From contig NZ_KE384045.1 of NCBI RefSeq assembly GCF_000423565.1, positions 117,968-181,967 on the forward strand: a DNA stretch of 64,000 bases. The letters are read 5' to 3'. Of the stretch, positions 55,585-63,679 are shown one piece after another (the first letter of the stretch is position 1; each line of letters opens with the position of its first letter). This DNA comes from Runella zeae DSM 19591 (GTDB lineage Bacteria > Bacteroidota > Bacteroidia > Cytophagales > Spirosomataceae). The position numbers and the translations under genes are program-made. Below the pieces are notes generated by a model, which saw nothing but the letters and a program-made list of their open reading frames with translations, did not search any database and was not told where the DNA came from.

Positions 55585-56082
55585 TCATTTTTCTGAGGGC
55601 CAGAAAGCAAAAAGGACTTTGTAAGATTTGTTTTTTCTAAAGCAAACACTGACATTTTCATTCCCCCCCATAATCGTGTTAGGATGATAGCAATTCCAGT
55701 ATAAAGTGTCTGTTTTTGGCTTGTCGTAAGGCGAAGTGTGAGGAGTCCCTAGTATATCAATAACTTGTGCTTTGCTCTTTCCTATCAAAAATGTCTGATT
55801 ATTCTGCAAATCTTCAAGCATAGTGTGTCTGATTTTACCACTCAAACTATCACTTTTCCAAATTTCACTATTAAAGGGTTGATTAGGGGGATCCTTAAAA
55901 GCATCTTCGAGGAAAGCTAATCCACAGCTTCTAAGTGAGAAAATAAATAGAATGAATAGCGCTATTCTGGTAATAAAAGTGGTAGGATAAATGCTTGAAG
56001 AAAAGAGTTTTGACACGATTCGTTTAGCAAAAATCATTATCAGCAATAAGACGAAGGTCAAAAAGAAGTAAACAAGAAACAT
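55585..56082 (-). CDS. Membrane protein with a BamE/SmpA-like domain
   Basis: A 165-residue protein with two N-terminal hydrophobic helices (about 1-20 and 38-55) and a C-terminal domain with NQTFLIGKSKAQVIDILGTP (about 93-112), which recalls the SmpA/OmlA fold. YWNCYHPN follows. It lies inside the element, and its base composition is more AT-rich than the flanking operon, so it may be a later insertion. Function unknown. Confidence 0.6.
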   Translation of the reverse strand: MFLVYFFLTFVLLLIMIFAKRIVSKLFSSSIYPTTFITRIALFILFIFSLRSCGLAFLEDAFKDPPNQPFNSEIWKSDSLSGKIRHTMLEDLQNNQTFLIGKSKAQVIDILGTPHTSPYDKPKTDTLYWNCYHPNTIMGGNENVSVCFRKNKSYKVLFAFWPSEK

Positions 56083-56221
56083 GTATTTTCAATAGTAATA
56101 TAAAGCTAAAAAGCTTTAGGATTAAAGTAGCGTTACTCCATTACAAAAGGTGTCTTTGTGTACTTTTCAAAGAATCGGGCTTGGTGGGTTTGCACCACTG
56201 GTGAAAACCCACCAAAAAATA

Positions 56222-56462
56222 GTTACAAAAGTAACAAGTTACAAGATAGCAATTTGTAACTAATTGTAACTTTTTGTAACTATTTTTTTTAAAAAAGTTA
56301 CATGTCTAATAAAGTGATTATCTGCTACTTACTACTCATTGTAACTTTGTAACTTTTTTAGAGGTACTTTTTTGAAAATCTCACTTTCAGCCCTGCAATA
56401 CCCCCTTTTGGCTTGTAACTTTGTAACTTTTCTTTTTGGGGATTTAGTTACAAAGTAGTTAC
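56222..56462. repeat. GTAAC/GTTAC repeat array
   Basis: Thirteen copies of GTAAC or its complement GTTAC, often as TTTGTAACTTT, within 240 bp; the rest of the gap 56083-56512 is AT-rich. It lies downstream of the primase and upstream of the gene at 56082, a plausible second origin-like or regulatory array. Confidence 0.7.
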
Positions 56463-56464
56463 AC

Positions 56465-56505
56465 AAAAAAGCCAAGTATCTCATTTTGTGATACTTGGCT
56501 TTTTT
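56465..56505 (-). terminator. Terminator of the primase gene
   Basis: AAAAAAGCCAAGTATC (56465-56480) pairs perfectly with GATACTTGGCTTTTTT (56490-56505); it ends in T6 in the minus direction. Confidence 0.9.
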
Positions 56506-56512
56506 CGTTGGT

Positions 56513-58732
56513 TTAAAACGGTAATTCTGGTGGTGGTTCTGGAATTTGTACTTTTCCAGTTTCCCAAATTTCCCGATGGATGCAGTAACATTTACCCACC
56601 CGCGATACGGGAGAAAAATCATCGGGAACAATCGAAAAGGCTTTCAAACTGTAAAACTGGTACCGTGTAGATGTTGGGGTAGGCGTATATTCTAAGTCGT
56701 TTTTCAGACTCCTGACCAATGCTACACGGTCAATGAATTTGGAGTTGTCTTTTAGCTCATCGGCAAGGTCTTTGGCCGTAAAAGATAATTCCTTCAGATA
56801 AGGCCATGTATCGAAACAATCTTGAATGTAATTTCTGATTTCACGCTCAACCACCGAAATGTTGGCATCAATGGCCTCGTCTAGCTCGTTGGTTTTGTAC
56901 ACCTCAAAATCAAAGTACATGCGCCCTTTTTGGGGGTAGTGTAACTCACGGTTCAAAAGAAAATGCAAAAAAGCGGGAATCTCCTCCCTGAGTTTTTGTT
57001 GCATGTGGGGGTCTTTTTTCTCCTTGGGGAAAGGCGGTACCGTAAACACGGCGTAGCGCGTTTCTCCCTTCCCGATGTAGAGCGAAGTCCCCACGTTGTT
57101 GGTACAAAACACAAACTTGCCAATCCAGTCCGTTTCGTACTCAGCTACGCTTTTTTTCTTGACGATGACCTTTCCCACTTCGGTCGACATGCGTTTGATA
57201 GCCTCGGAAGTAGCCTTCTTTTCCAAACTCGTTTCATCGACCACAATCAACAATTTCTCCACAAAAGCACTGTTAAAATCCCCCTGTAAATCAGCATTGC
57301 CAAGTTTGACGCTGTTGGATTCAAAAATATCCCTAAGCCACTGACCAAAAGTACTTTTACCCGTTTCGCGTTCCTTGGATTGGAGTAGCAAAATGGGTAA
57401 CAATTGGGCGGGACGTTGGTAGAGAAGTTGCATGTAGTCCAGGGCAAATTCGAGCTTATCGCCAAAGATGTGTTTGAGCAGGTTGAGCGAGTTTTCGTAG
57501 CTACCCGCTTGGGGCTGATGACTCAGCGGATAGTAAGTGTTGTAGCACTGGTTGATTTCGCGTCGGTAGTTGTGGTGAGAGGGAACGAGGCAAAATCCTT
57601 TGTAGCGTTTGATGAACAAATGGGCATCTTTACCGTAATCGTCGGTAATGGTGACTTTCTTTCGTTTGTCAAAGACGGTTTCCATTCGTTCCTCTTTGTT
57701 GGGCTTTTGGTAGGCTTCGTAGTAATCATCCCCAATGCGCACGAAGTTGTTGATAGCATCCGATACGAGCCGTTTAAGTTCGAGGCCGTTGTATTGGTAG
57801 AAATAGCCATTGAAGCGGAATTTTTTGTCGGTCAAAACCTCTTCGTACTTGGAATAGAAAGATTCGGCGTTGTCGATACCAAAGTAACTTTTAAGCTTTT
57901 TGAGGCTTTTATCGGTCACATTTTCGATGAAAAAGTAAGGATTTTTGAGCTTGAATTTGAGGAGTTCTTCGACGATTTGGGGGACTTTATCGGCTTGCTC
58001 ACAAAACAAATCATCAATGCCCTTTTCGGGTCTTTCGGGGTTGAGATGCGCAAAGTAAACGTCACATTCGAGGTGTTTGGTGTACTCACGAAAATTGCGG
58101 ACGGCACTGTAAAACAAGGTAGGTCTTTTGGCGAGGTCTTTATCTTCGTCATACTCGACGGTAAGGCAGTCATTATCAAGGAGAAAAATCAGGTTTTTGA
58201 CCTGACATTGACGAATCACGGCTTGTAGTTCGGTGTTGAGGGTGTTTCCTCCATTGGGGTCTTTTTCGTGGGTGTTGTGAATGCCTTGTACGCCCACGCA
58301 AGCGAGTCCGTGCATACAAGCTTTGAAGGCTTTGAACTCCCCTTCGGTGACGACGAGGGTTTTAAGCTCGGTACCCTGATGATATGCCTCCAAAATCATG
58401 GGCGGGAAGAAAACCTCCGTACCTGCCCCACGTGGGGTGAGGTATTTGGGCATTCCGTTGGTGCATCGAGAGGGGTGTAAACGGGTACGTACATACGCGG
58501 CCTCTTGTGATTTTCCTTTGAAGAAGCTCTTCCAACCATTGATACCCGCGTATCGAATGAGAATATCACCGCTTAGGTTTTCGGAGAAAATGGGGAAAGT
58601 TTGTCGGGCGTAGTCGTCGGTAAAAGAAGCGGCTGTCAACTCATTGAGTTCGGGGGTGATGGCCAATTGAGCCAACCGCTGTTGGAAATAGGAGGGGACA
58701 GGCTCAGGAATAGGAGTAGATTCTATGGGCAT
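56513..58732 (-). CDS. TOPRIM primase with SF3/D5-type helicase domain
   Basis: A 739-residue replication protein from ATG 58732. The TOPRIM-like region has TLVVTEGEFKAFKACM (E130) and LIFLLDNDCL (D186, D188). The helicase region has Walker A QSKERETGKST (451-461), Walker B LLIVVDE (494-500) and motif C FVFCTNN (540-546), as in DUF5906/SF3 helicases of phages and integrative elements. It should start and drive replication of the excised element. The longer frame to 58909 lacks family sequence and crosses a terminator. Confidence 0.88.
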   Translation of the reverse strand: MPIESTPIPEPVPSYFQQRLAQLAITPELNELTAASFTDDYARQTFPIFSENLSGDILIRYAGINGWKSFFKGKSQEAAYVRTRLHPSRCTNGMPKYLTPRGAGTEVFFPPMILEAYHQGTELKTLVVTEGEFKAFKACMHGLACVGVQGIHNTHEKDPNGGNTLNTELQAVIRQCQVKNLIFLLDNDCLTVEYDEDKDLAKRPTLFYSAVRNFREYTKHLECDVYFAHLNPERPEKGIDDLFCEQADKVPQIVEELLKFKLKNPYFFIENVTDKSLKKLKSYFGIDNAESFYSKYEEVLTDKKFRFNGYFYQYNGLELKRLVSDAINNFVRIGDDYYEAYQKPNKEERMETVFDKRKKVTITDDYGKDAHLFIKRYKGFCLVPSHHNYRREINQCYNTYYPLSHQPQAGSYENSLNLLKHIFGDKLEFALDYMQLLYQRPAQLLPILLLQSKERETGKSTFGQWLRDIFESNSVKLGNADLQGDFNSAFVEKLLIVVDETSLEKKATSEAIKRMSTEVGKVIVKKKSVAEYETDWIGKFVFCTNNVGTSLYIGKGETRYAVFTVPPFPKEKKDPHMQQKLREEIPAFLHFLLNRELHYPQKGRMYFDFEVYKTNELDEAIDANISVVEREIRNYIQDCFDTWPYLKELSFTAKDLADELKDNSKFIDRVALVRSLKNDLEYTPTPTSTRYQFYSLKAFSIVPDDFSPVSRVGKCYCIHREIWETGKVQIPEPPPELPF

Positions 58733-58789
58733 TTTAGTATCTTTGAGGGGGGAGAAAGTCACTTCCCACTTTTTAGCTAGATTGATAAG

Positions 58790-58819
58790 ATAAAGCCGAT
58801 GCGTTACCATCGGCTTTAT
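58790..58819 (-). terminator. Terminator of the early operon
   Basis: ATAAAGCCGATG (58790-58801) pairs with CATCGGCTTTAT (58808-58819); it separates the three early genes from the primase. Confidence 0.8.
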
Positions 58820-58832
58820 TGTTGTCCAGTAC

Positions 58833-59129
58833 CTACTTAGAAGGTGGTACTGGAGTGCAATGACACTGGAGGTTGACTCGGTTCTTCTCAAGTTTCTCAA
58901 AGAAATCAATCAGGGACTCATAGGAGAAGTAAAGCCCCGACCTTTCGGTAGCAAGTTTACCATTGATGTCTTCGGATTCAATCCAAACCCTCATGAAAGT
59001 TTTGAGTAAATAGAGGGCGTCTTTGGGTTCGATGTCGGTCATTAATTGGTCAAGGATTCGGAGGTCGGTAAGGTCGAAGGGGGAGGCGATAAAGTTTTGC
59101 ATGATATAATAGGCATTAGAGGTTATCAT
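58833..59129 (-). CDS. Unknown early protein
   Basis: A 98-residue protein from ATG 59129, overlapping the upstream gene by 14 bp. SPFDLTDLRILDQLMTDIEP and LATERSGLYFSYESLIDFFE are helical. No family recognised. Confidence 0.55.
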   Translation of the reverse strand: MITSNAYYIMQNFIASPFDLTDLRILDQLMTDIEPKDALYLLKTFMRVWIESEDINGKLATERSGLYFSYESLIDFFEKLEKNRVNLQCHCTPVPPSK

Positions 59130-59340
59130 AGATTTTTTGTAGCTGTTGGGTATGTTTAGCTTCCCATAGCTCGACGATAGTTTTGAGTCCTTTGGCGAGT
59201 TCGTGAGCGTCAAAGCGAGGGTCGGATTTGGAGCGCATGGCGGCCAAGTTGAGACAGGTTTTGAACTCTTGGGCATCGAGGTGAATCTGTCGGATTTGGT
59301 CTTGCAGGTTTTGAGCTTTACGCAAGGTATCAGGAGTCAT
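59116..59340 (-). CDS. Unknown small early protein
   Basis: A 74-residue, all-helical protein (RKAQNLQDQIRQIHLDAQEF, CLNLAAMRSKSDPRF). It lies 20 bp after the first early gene. No family recognised. Confidence 0.55.
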   Translation of the reverse strand: MTPDTLRKAQNLQDQIRQIHLDAQEFKTCLNLAAMRSKSDPRFDAHELAKGLKTIVELWEAKHTQQLQKIYDNL

Positions 59341-59360
59341 GTTAGCAACTGATTGGAGGC

Positions 59361-59762
59361 TTAGGCAGGGGTGAGGGAGTTGGGAGCAGGAAGGGAGTAA
59401 CCAAACTCTTCGGGCATAGCATTGAGGGTTCTAATGAAGAGGGTACGGAAGTGGAGCAGGTCAAATTTTGGAATAAGGTTGTCAATAACCCAATCGGCAT
59501 CGGCTTCGGAGAGTTTAGCACCTTGATTCTCCATTTTACGAAGTAAGGTTCGTTCATGGCCGTATTTTTGGGTTTCGTAGGCTTGTTTGAGCCAAGTTCT
59601 GGTCGGGTGTCGGTCGCCGAAGTAGGAGAAGAGAGCAGCGGCAAGCTGACGTTTTTGGTTAGGTGTAAGTTGGTTCATCATGGATTTAAACCGTTTGATA
59701 AAAAATTGGGTTACATTGTCTTTTTTTGTCAGTTTTTGCGTTAATTTGTCAATGTTTGTCAT
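59361..59762 (-). CDS. Unknown first early protein
   Basis: A 133-residue protein with a basic helical N-terminus (IDKLTQKLTKKDNVTQFFIK) and LTPNQKRQLAAALFSYFGDR. It is the first gene of the leftward early operon and is divergent from the repressor, where a prophage-type regulator or replication accessory would lie. No family recognised. Confidence 0.55.
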   Translation of the reverse strand: MTNIDKLTQKLTKKDNVTQFFIKRFKSMMNQLTPNQKRQLAAALFSYFGDRHPTRTWLKQAYETQKYGHERTLLRKMENQGAKLSEADADWVIDNLIPKFDLLHFRTLFIRTLNAMPEEFGYSLPAPNSLTPA

Positions 59763-59777
59763 TAAATGTCGAACAAA

Positions 59778-59797
59778 TGTAAATTTAAAAACTTACA
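59778..59797. promoter_or_regulatory. Putative repressor operator
   Basis: Inverted repeat TGTAA-N10-TTACA in the 72-bp divergent region between the early operon (start 59762) and the XRE repressor gene (start 59835). Confidence 0.45.
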
Positions 59798-59834
59798 AAC
59801 TGCAAATTTTTAAACATAAATTTCTATAAATTTT

Positions 59835-60266
59835 ATGAAAGAAATTCATATTGGCCTAGCAATCAAGAAGTTAGCCGAAAAAAGAAAAGTTTCGGCAGAA
59901 TACATAGCTGAAAGCCTAAAGATAGATAGACAGTCTGTATATGGTACCTACAAGCGTCAGAATGTAAGCCCTAAAACTATCGAAAAGTATGCTCAGGCGA
60001 TAGGGGTAAGTATTGATGATGTTATGTTTGAAGCTGGTATAAGTAAGTCAGAAAGCTTACAAAAGATTACGAGCTTAGATGAGAATTATTTGCTTCGTAG
60101 GTTAGCAGATTTAGAAGCTAGAGAGCAGTTCTTAATGAAGCAAATAACGGAGAAGGATAATGTTATCAGAGTTCTATTGGGAAAGTCGGATAGTGTATTC
60201 TTAGCCAGATTTGCTATTTTTTTTATTGCTACAATGAGCAAATTTGGGTACACTATGTTAAGCTAA
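59835..60266 (+). CDS. XRE-family repressor of the element
   Basis: A 143-residue protein. The N-terminal XRE helix-turn-helix is AIKKLAEKRKVSAEYIAESL followed by KIDRQSVYGTYKRQNVSPKT (about 9-50). A coiled-coil-like segment (YLLRRLADLEAREQFLMKQI) suggests a dimer. It is divergent from the early genes, the usual position of a CI-like regulator that keeps the element integrated. Its 3' end contains the GGGTACACTATG sequence also found near attL. Confidence 0.8.
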   Translation: MKEIHIGLAIKKLAEKRKVSAEYIAESLKIDRQSVYGTYKRQNVSPKTIEKYAQAIGVSIDDVMFEAGISKSESLQKITSLDENYLLRRLADLEAREQFLMKQITEKDNVIRVLLGKSDSVFLARFAIFFIATMSKFGYTMLS

Positions 60267-60303
60267 GGGCTTAAAATGGCTAGTAAACAAGAATATTAGC
60301 GTT

Positions 60304-60345
60304 GGTTCGAATCCTTGTCCGCCAACCAAAAGTTTAGTATAACTT
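60304..60345. other. attR (42-bp direct repeat, right)
   Basis: Identical to 43105-43146: the 3' end of tRNA-Gln plus 16 bp downstream. The flanking sequence up to 60595 (329-bp gap from 60267) has no gene that I can support. Confidence 0.92.
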
Positions 60346-60359
60346 ACAGTATCCCAAAT

Positions 60360-60379
60360 AAGCCCTCACTAGAGGGCTT
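60360..60379 (+). terminator. Original chromosomal terminator of tRNA-Gln
   Basis: AAGCCCTC, loop ACTA, GAGGGCTT, 15 bp after attR. It matches the element's own version at 43162. Confidence 0.75.
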
Positions 60380-60595
60380 ATTTGATTTAAAGGCCCTCCG
60401 AATTCGTGCTATCTACTAAATTTTGTCACCTATTTCATCACCATGAGATTAACTATTCCCTAGGGTATGTTATGCTAGTTTTTAAAATACCTAATAAAGG
60501 TTGCGGGTTTGGTATTGGAAATAGTATTCTGTCTGCATAGCACCGCTGCTGGACTGACTAGCTCCACTAGCAGAAAAGCTATTGTTAGTTGGCAC

Positions 60596-61198
60596 CTATA
60601 TCTCAAGTGTTTCTGGTAGCCCGTAAAGTTTAGCGTTTCTTCTGTTTTTAATAACAATAGGCATTTCGTCTTTTCGCCGCCTACTTAACGCCATTCCTCT
60701 GTCTGCTAATTTCGCCCAATGTTCTTTTGAATCATAGATATTGTGCATTATCGCTGCTTCAAATCGTGTTCTTTCTCTTTTTTCAGGAACCTGAGCAATA
60801 AACACCCGGAATGATTTTAACTGTTTTTCTACGGCATTTAAAATTTCTTCTTTTCGTTCATTAAATTCTTCACGATGTGCCTTAGCGTATGACCAGCCAT
60901 GCCAAATTTCCACTCGTCTGCCTTGTTCTGCCTCATTTACATTAAATACTGTGTAATTACCACTTTTATACTTTAATGTGTGTTGCCTAAATCTTATTTG
61001 TGTAGATTTAGTTACTCCTGCGCAGTAAACTAAATAACCGTCTTTGTATTGAAATGTCCAAAGGTAAATGCCTTGTATATCAGGGGTTTTGGCAAGGTTG
61101 TTTTGATTTTCGTATCCTGTCCACGAAAATGGCCCTTCCCATACTACTTTTTTAATTTCTGCCTCTGACGTGTTTTGGTGCTCATTAAAATCTTTCAT
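60596..61198 (-). CDS. GIY-YIG-like protein
   Basis: A 200-residue soluble protein. IQGIYLWTFQYKDGYLVYCA followed by GVTKSTQIRFRQHT (about 42-75) fits a divergent GIY-YIG core (GIY and YCA for YIG). The conserved Arg and the later RFEAAIMHNIYDSKEHW segment supply the usual downstream residues. It lies outside the element, is unrelated in detail to the cargo GIY-YIG protein, and begins a stretch of short genes separated by repeat-like spacers. Function: probable nuclease, not certain. Confidence 0.6.
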   Translation of the reverse strand: MKDFNEHQNTSEAEIKKVVWEGPFSWTGYENQNNLAKTPDIQGIYLWTFQYKDGYLVYCAGVTKSTQIRFRQHTLKYKSGNYTVFNVNEAEQGRRVEIWHGWSYAKAHREEFNERKEEILNAVEKQLKSFRVFIAQVPEKRERTRFEAAIMHNIYDSKEHWAKLADRGMALSRRRKDEMPIVIKNRRNAKLYGLPETLEI

Positions 61199-61402
61199 TT
61201 GTTGAGAACTATCTTAGTTCAGGCGTGTTCCGTTAAAATCATCGCTAACGGTTTAGGGATTGCTAGAAGACAGGGCATTTGAAAAATCTCAGCTCTGTAG
61301 TTACAAAAATACCCAATAAGACTACAAATTCGGACGGGCGATGCCGTTGAATTTACAACTGTCTGCCCCACTATTGCCAAAAAGATGTGGATAGCTGCTC
61401 AT

Positions 61403-61816
61403 TTATCTGTCAAATGCAATTTCCACATCATTTATCATTGCTAGAAAGATTTGATGAAAAAGGTTGTAAAAGTTGCGAATTGATTTGTCAGCATCTGCCG
61501 GAAGTTCTAACCCTAAATATATGAACTTGTTGTGGTCTTTATTAAACTTGCTTGGTCTATCCATCGGTTTAGCATCATCCATGAAAACGCCTCCAAATAG
61601 CATCAAAAGGTGATTCATATGTATAAATTGCATTACTCGTATACCAAGAATCATATCAATTAACTGACTTGTGTTTACTGCTTTTTTTGAAAAAAAACTT
61701 TTGCTTAAAATAATTTCGATTGATTTTTTAAGTTCAAAAAAAGTACCGCCTTGTCGTCTTGCCTCATCAGTTTCTGCTCCTGAAATTTTTTGGTCAAGTA
61801 TAAAGGTTAGCATCAT
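61403..61816 (-). CDS. Unknown protein, possibly truncated at its N-terminus
   Basis: A 137-residue protein beginning MMLTFILDQKISGAETDEAR with helical sequence throughout and SQLIDMILGIRVMQFIHMNH. The open frame continues upstream without a stop into the DUF3667 gene in another frame, but no ATG is available there. No family recognised. Possibly a remnant. Confidence 0.45.
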   Translation of the reverse strand: MMLTFILDQKISGAETDEARRQGGTFFELKKSIEIILSKSFFSKKAVNTSQLIDMILGIRVMQFIHMNHLLMLFGGVFMDDAKPMDRPSKFNKDHNKFIYLGLELPADADKSIRNFYNLFHQIFLAMINDVEIAFDR

Positions 61817-61851
61817 TGAATATATTTCTCCTTTTTTATGACTGTCTAAAG

Positions 61852-62211
61852 CTACTTCTGCAAGCCATTTTTCACACTTTGCTGAAATGGGATAACTAAC
61901 AGCCCCAAAACAACCAAAAGGTTGACTATTTGCAACTGTGCAGTTAAAATGGAGTAAATCAAGGAGGTTATGATTATAAAAATGATTGGCTTTACGAGTC
62001 TGCTTCGATTTTCGGAAAGGTAGTTCTGTATGTTTTGACCAGGGTTTATAATGAGCTCTCTAATTGTAAATAAAATTCCACGTTCGAAATGTAAAACGTG
62101 CTCAATTTCGTGGATGATATAATGCCCGTCAATCCTTTTTACGTTTTTAGGCTGCCCACAATTTGGACAATAGTTTGAAGTTACTTCAGTGTTACAGTTT
62201 TTACAATTCAT
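61852..62211 (-). pseudogene. Truncated DUF3667 membrane protein
   Basis: A 119-residue frame with the DUF3667 N-terminus: zinc ribbon CKNCNTE..CPNCGQ (3-20), then HEIEHVLHFERGILFTIREL and a first membrane helix. The family usually runs to about 200-250 residues; here family similarity stops near residue 85, and the frame ends after a short unrelated hydrophobic tail. The break falls near GGGGCTGTTAG, the same form as the cassette junctions of the element, so recombination there is possible. Confidence 0.6.
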
Positions 62212-62470
62212 TTTTGTAAATATTTTTTTAGTGGGTTTGTTTTTGTTTGTTGGTGATTAAATAAAATTGCTACTAATGGGTTTTTGGCGTGACGTTTATA
62301 GAAGATTTTAGTAGCCTGAAAGCTTTTGGGTATGGAATAAATGCATCCCGAAAACTAACGGAACTGAGTTTATTTAAAGTTTAATTGAAAAAATACAGTT
62401 GAATTTTGCACTGCGCTTGTGTCTCTACTTAGGTTGAATGAGGCAACATCCGTGTTAATGGTTCGGCCTT

Positions 62471-62935
62471 TCAATTTTTTATTTCTATATTCAATTGTCG
62501 TCCTTCATTAAGTGCTTTTTTATCCAACATAGAACCAACCACGAGCCCGATAGCCATTCCAATGGGTAAACCTAACCCTAAAAGCCCAATATTGCCTACG
62601 CTCAAACCGAATATCGCTCCTATGGGCAAGCCGAAAGCTGTAAATCCAAATAACATCCACAAATTTCGATAATAATTTTTCGGAACAATTTTAAGCTCTT
62701 TTTCAACTTGCTTTAGGATTGAACTTTGTTTTTGTTTTATGAATTTTATCAGCTGTGCTTCGGTAAGAGTAGAAGAATTTATCTGGTCTATACAATCATT
62801 TATAAAATTTTCAATATTAAGAGTTAATTCTCTTTTTCTTAATTCGTTCAGCAGCTCTCCAAATTGAGAATAGATTTTAGTTGATTTGTTGTCAGTAAAA
62901 TTACTTTGTCGGTGATTCAATTCTTTGATGTTCAT
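62471..62935 (-). CDS. Unknown membrane protein with Gly-rich helices
   Basis: A 154-residue protein: a soluble helical N-terminus (about 1-90, ELLNELRKRELTLNIENFIN) and two Gly-rich hydrophobic segments (about 93-140, FGLPIGAIFGLSVGNIGLLG, then IGMAIGLVVGSML). This helix style is common in small stress or glycine-zipper proteins. The 259-bp gap 62212-62470 shows nothing but AT-rich sequence. Confidence 0.55.
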   Translation of the reverse strand: MNIKELNHRQSNFTDNKSTKIYSQFGELLNELRKRELTLNIENFINDCIDQINSSTLTEAQLIKFIKQKQSSILKQVEKELKIVPKNYYRNLWMLFGFTAFGLPIGAIFGLSVGNIGLLGLGLPIGMAIGLVVGSMLDKKALNEGRQLNIEIKN

Positions 62936-63084
62936 AAATCATTTTCAGGTTTTAGTACGTTTGTTTTATTTGATTACTAACGTTTTGGGGATTTTGTAAA
63001 AATAGGTCGCAGATAAAATAGTATACAAATATTTTATTGATTTTTGTTGTCTCTTCTTTTATAAGTACTATGCTAGCCTCTGTT

Positions 63085-63636
63085 TTAATATTTTAAGCAA
63101 GAATATCCAATAAATCTTCTTCTAAATCTTAATGGTGTAACGTCTATGCCATTTTTAATCATTACTGCTTCTTCCCAATTTCCCTTCCCGTAGCTTTTAG
63201 TCTTAAATAGTAACTTTTCTGCTATTGATTTTTTACCTGCTATGTGCTTTAAAATTGTCATAGTTACTTCTTCACTTTCGCCTTTGTGAAATTTTCCATA
63301 AACGATAAGGGTGTTTTGGTCAAAATTTATTGGCTTACTTTTTTTTATTATTTTGCCATTGTATGTGTCGAATTCAAACTCGTTAAAATCAAATGTAGCG
63401 AGTGAAAATATAGAATCAGTTTTAGCAAAATTGAAATCTTCTAATGACCATGTAGTGTGCCATATACTTTTAGTTACATTGCATGTGTCATCTATTATGT
63501 TGCTTAACTTATAATTTGCAATTTCCTTGCCGTTTAAGAAGAAGATTAGGCCTGGTTTTCCTTTAATTAAATGTCCTTCAATAAAATCATTGATAACAAC
63601 AATCCTATGGCCGTCATTTGAAATAAAAATCGTCAT
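63085..63636 (-). CDS. Unknown beta-rich protein
   Basis: A 183-residue soluble protein without a signal peptide. It is rich in short strands (TIFISNDGHRIVVINDFIEG, FDFNEFEFDTYNGKIIKKSK). No family recognised. It lies between repeat-like spacers, both of which contain TTGATTACTAAC (62969 and 63673). Confidence 0.5.
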   Translation of the reverse strand: MTIFISNDGHRIVVINDFIEGHLIKGKPGLIFFLNGKEIANYKLSNIIDDTCNVTKSIWHTTWSLEDFNFAKTDSIFSLATFDFNEFEFDTYNGKIIKKSKPINFDQNTLIVYGKFHKGESEEVTMTILKHIAGKKSIAEKLLFKTKSYGKGNWEEAVMIKNGIDVTPLRFRRRFIGYSCLKY

Positions 63637-63679
63637 GCTTGTATAATTATTGTCATTAGAGTTGTTTTCTTGTTGATTA

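Larger units (their letters stand above)
43105..60345. mobile_element. Integrative element in tRNA-Gln, about 17.2 kb
   Basis: A perfect 42-bp direct repeat marks both ends. Inside are a tyrosine recombinase at the left end, a cargo island (44756-50094), a leftward backbone operon with a Zot-like ATPase and a TOPRIM/SF3 primase, and an XRE repressor at the right end. The backbone is visibly GC-richer, and the cargo AT-richer, than the chromosome (judged by eye). No relaxase, coupling protein, capsid, terminase or tail gene was found, so it may be a plasmid-like or tailless-virus-like integrative element, or a satellite. Confidence 0.88.

Noticed and set aside
57404..58228. 274-codon plus-strand frame opposite the primase-helicase gene
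   Set aside because: It is the antisense shadow of a recognised replication gene; its translation is rich in repeated F/V/E with no family motif.
60475..60657. 60-codon minus-strand frame between attR and the GIY-YIG-like gene
   Set aside because: It overlaps the end of the next gene in another frame and has no supporting features.
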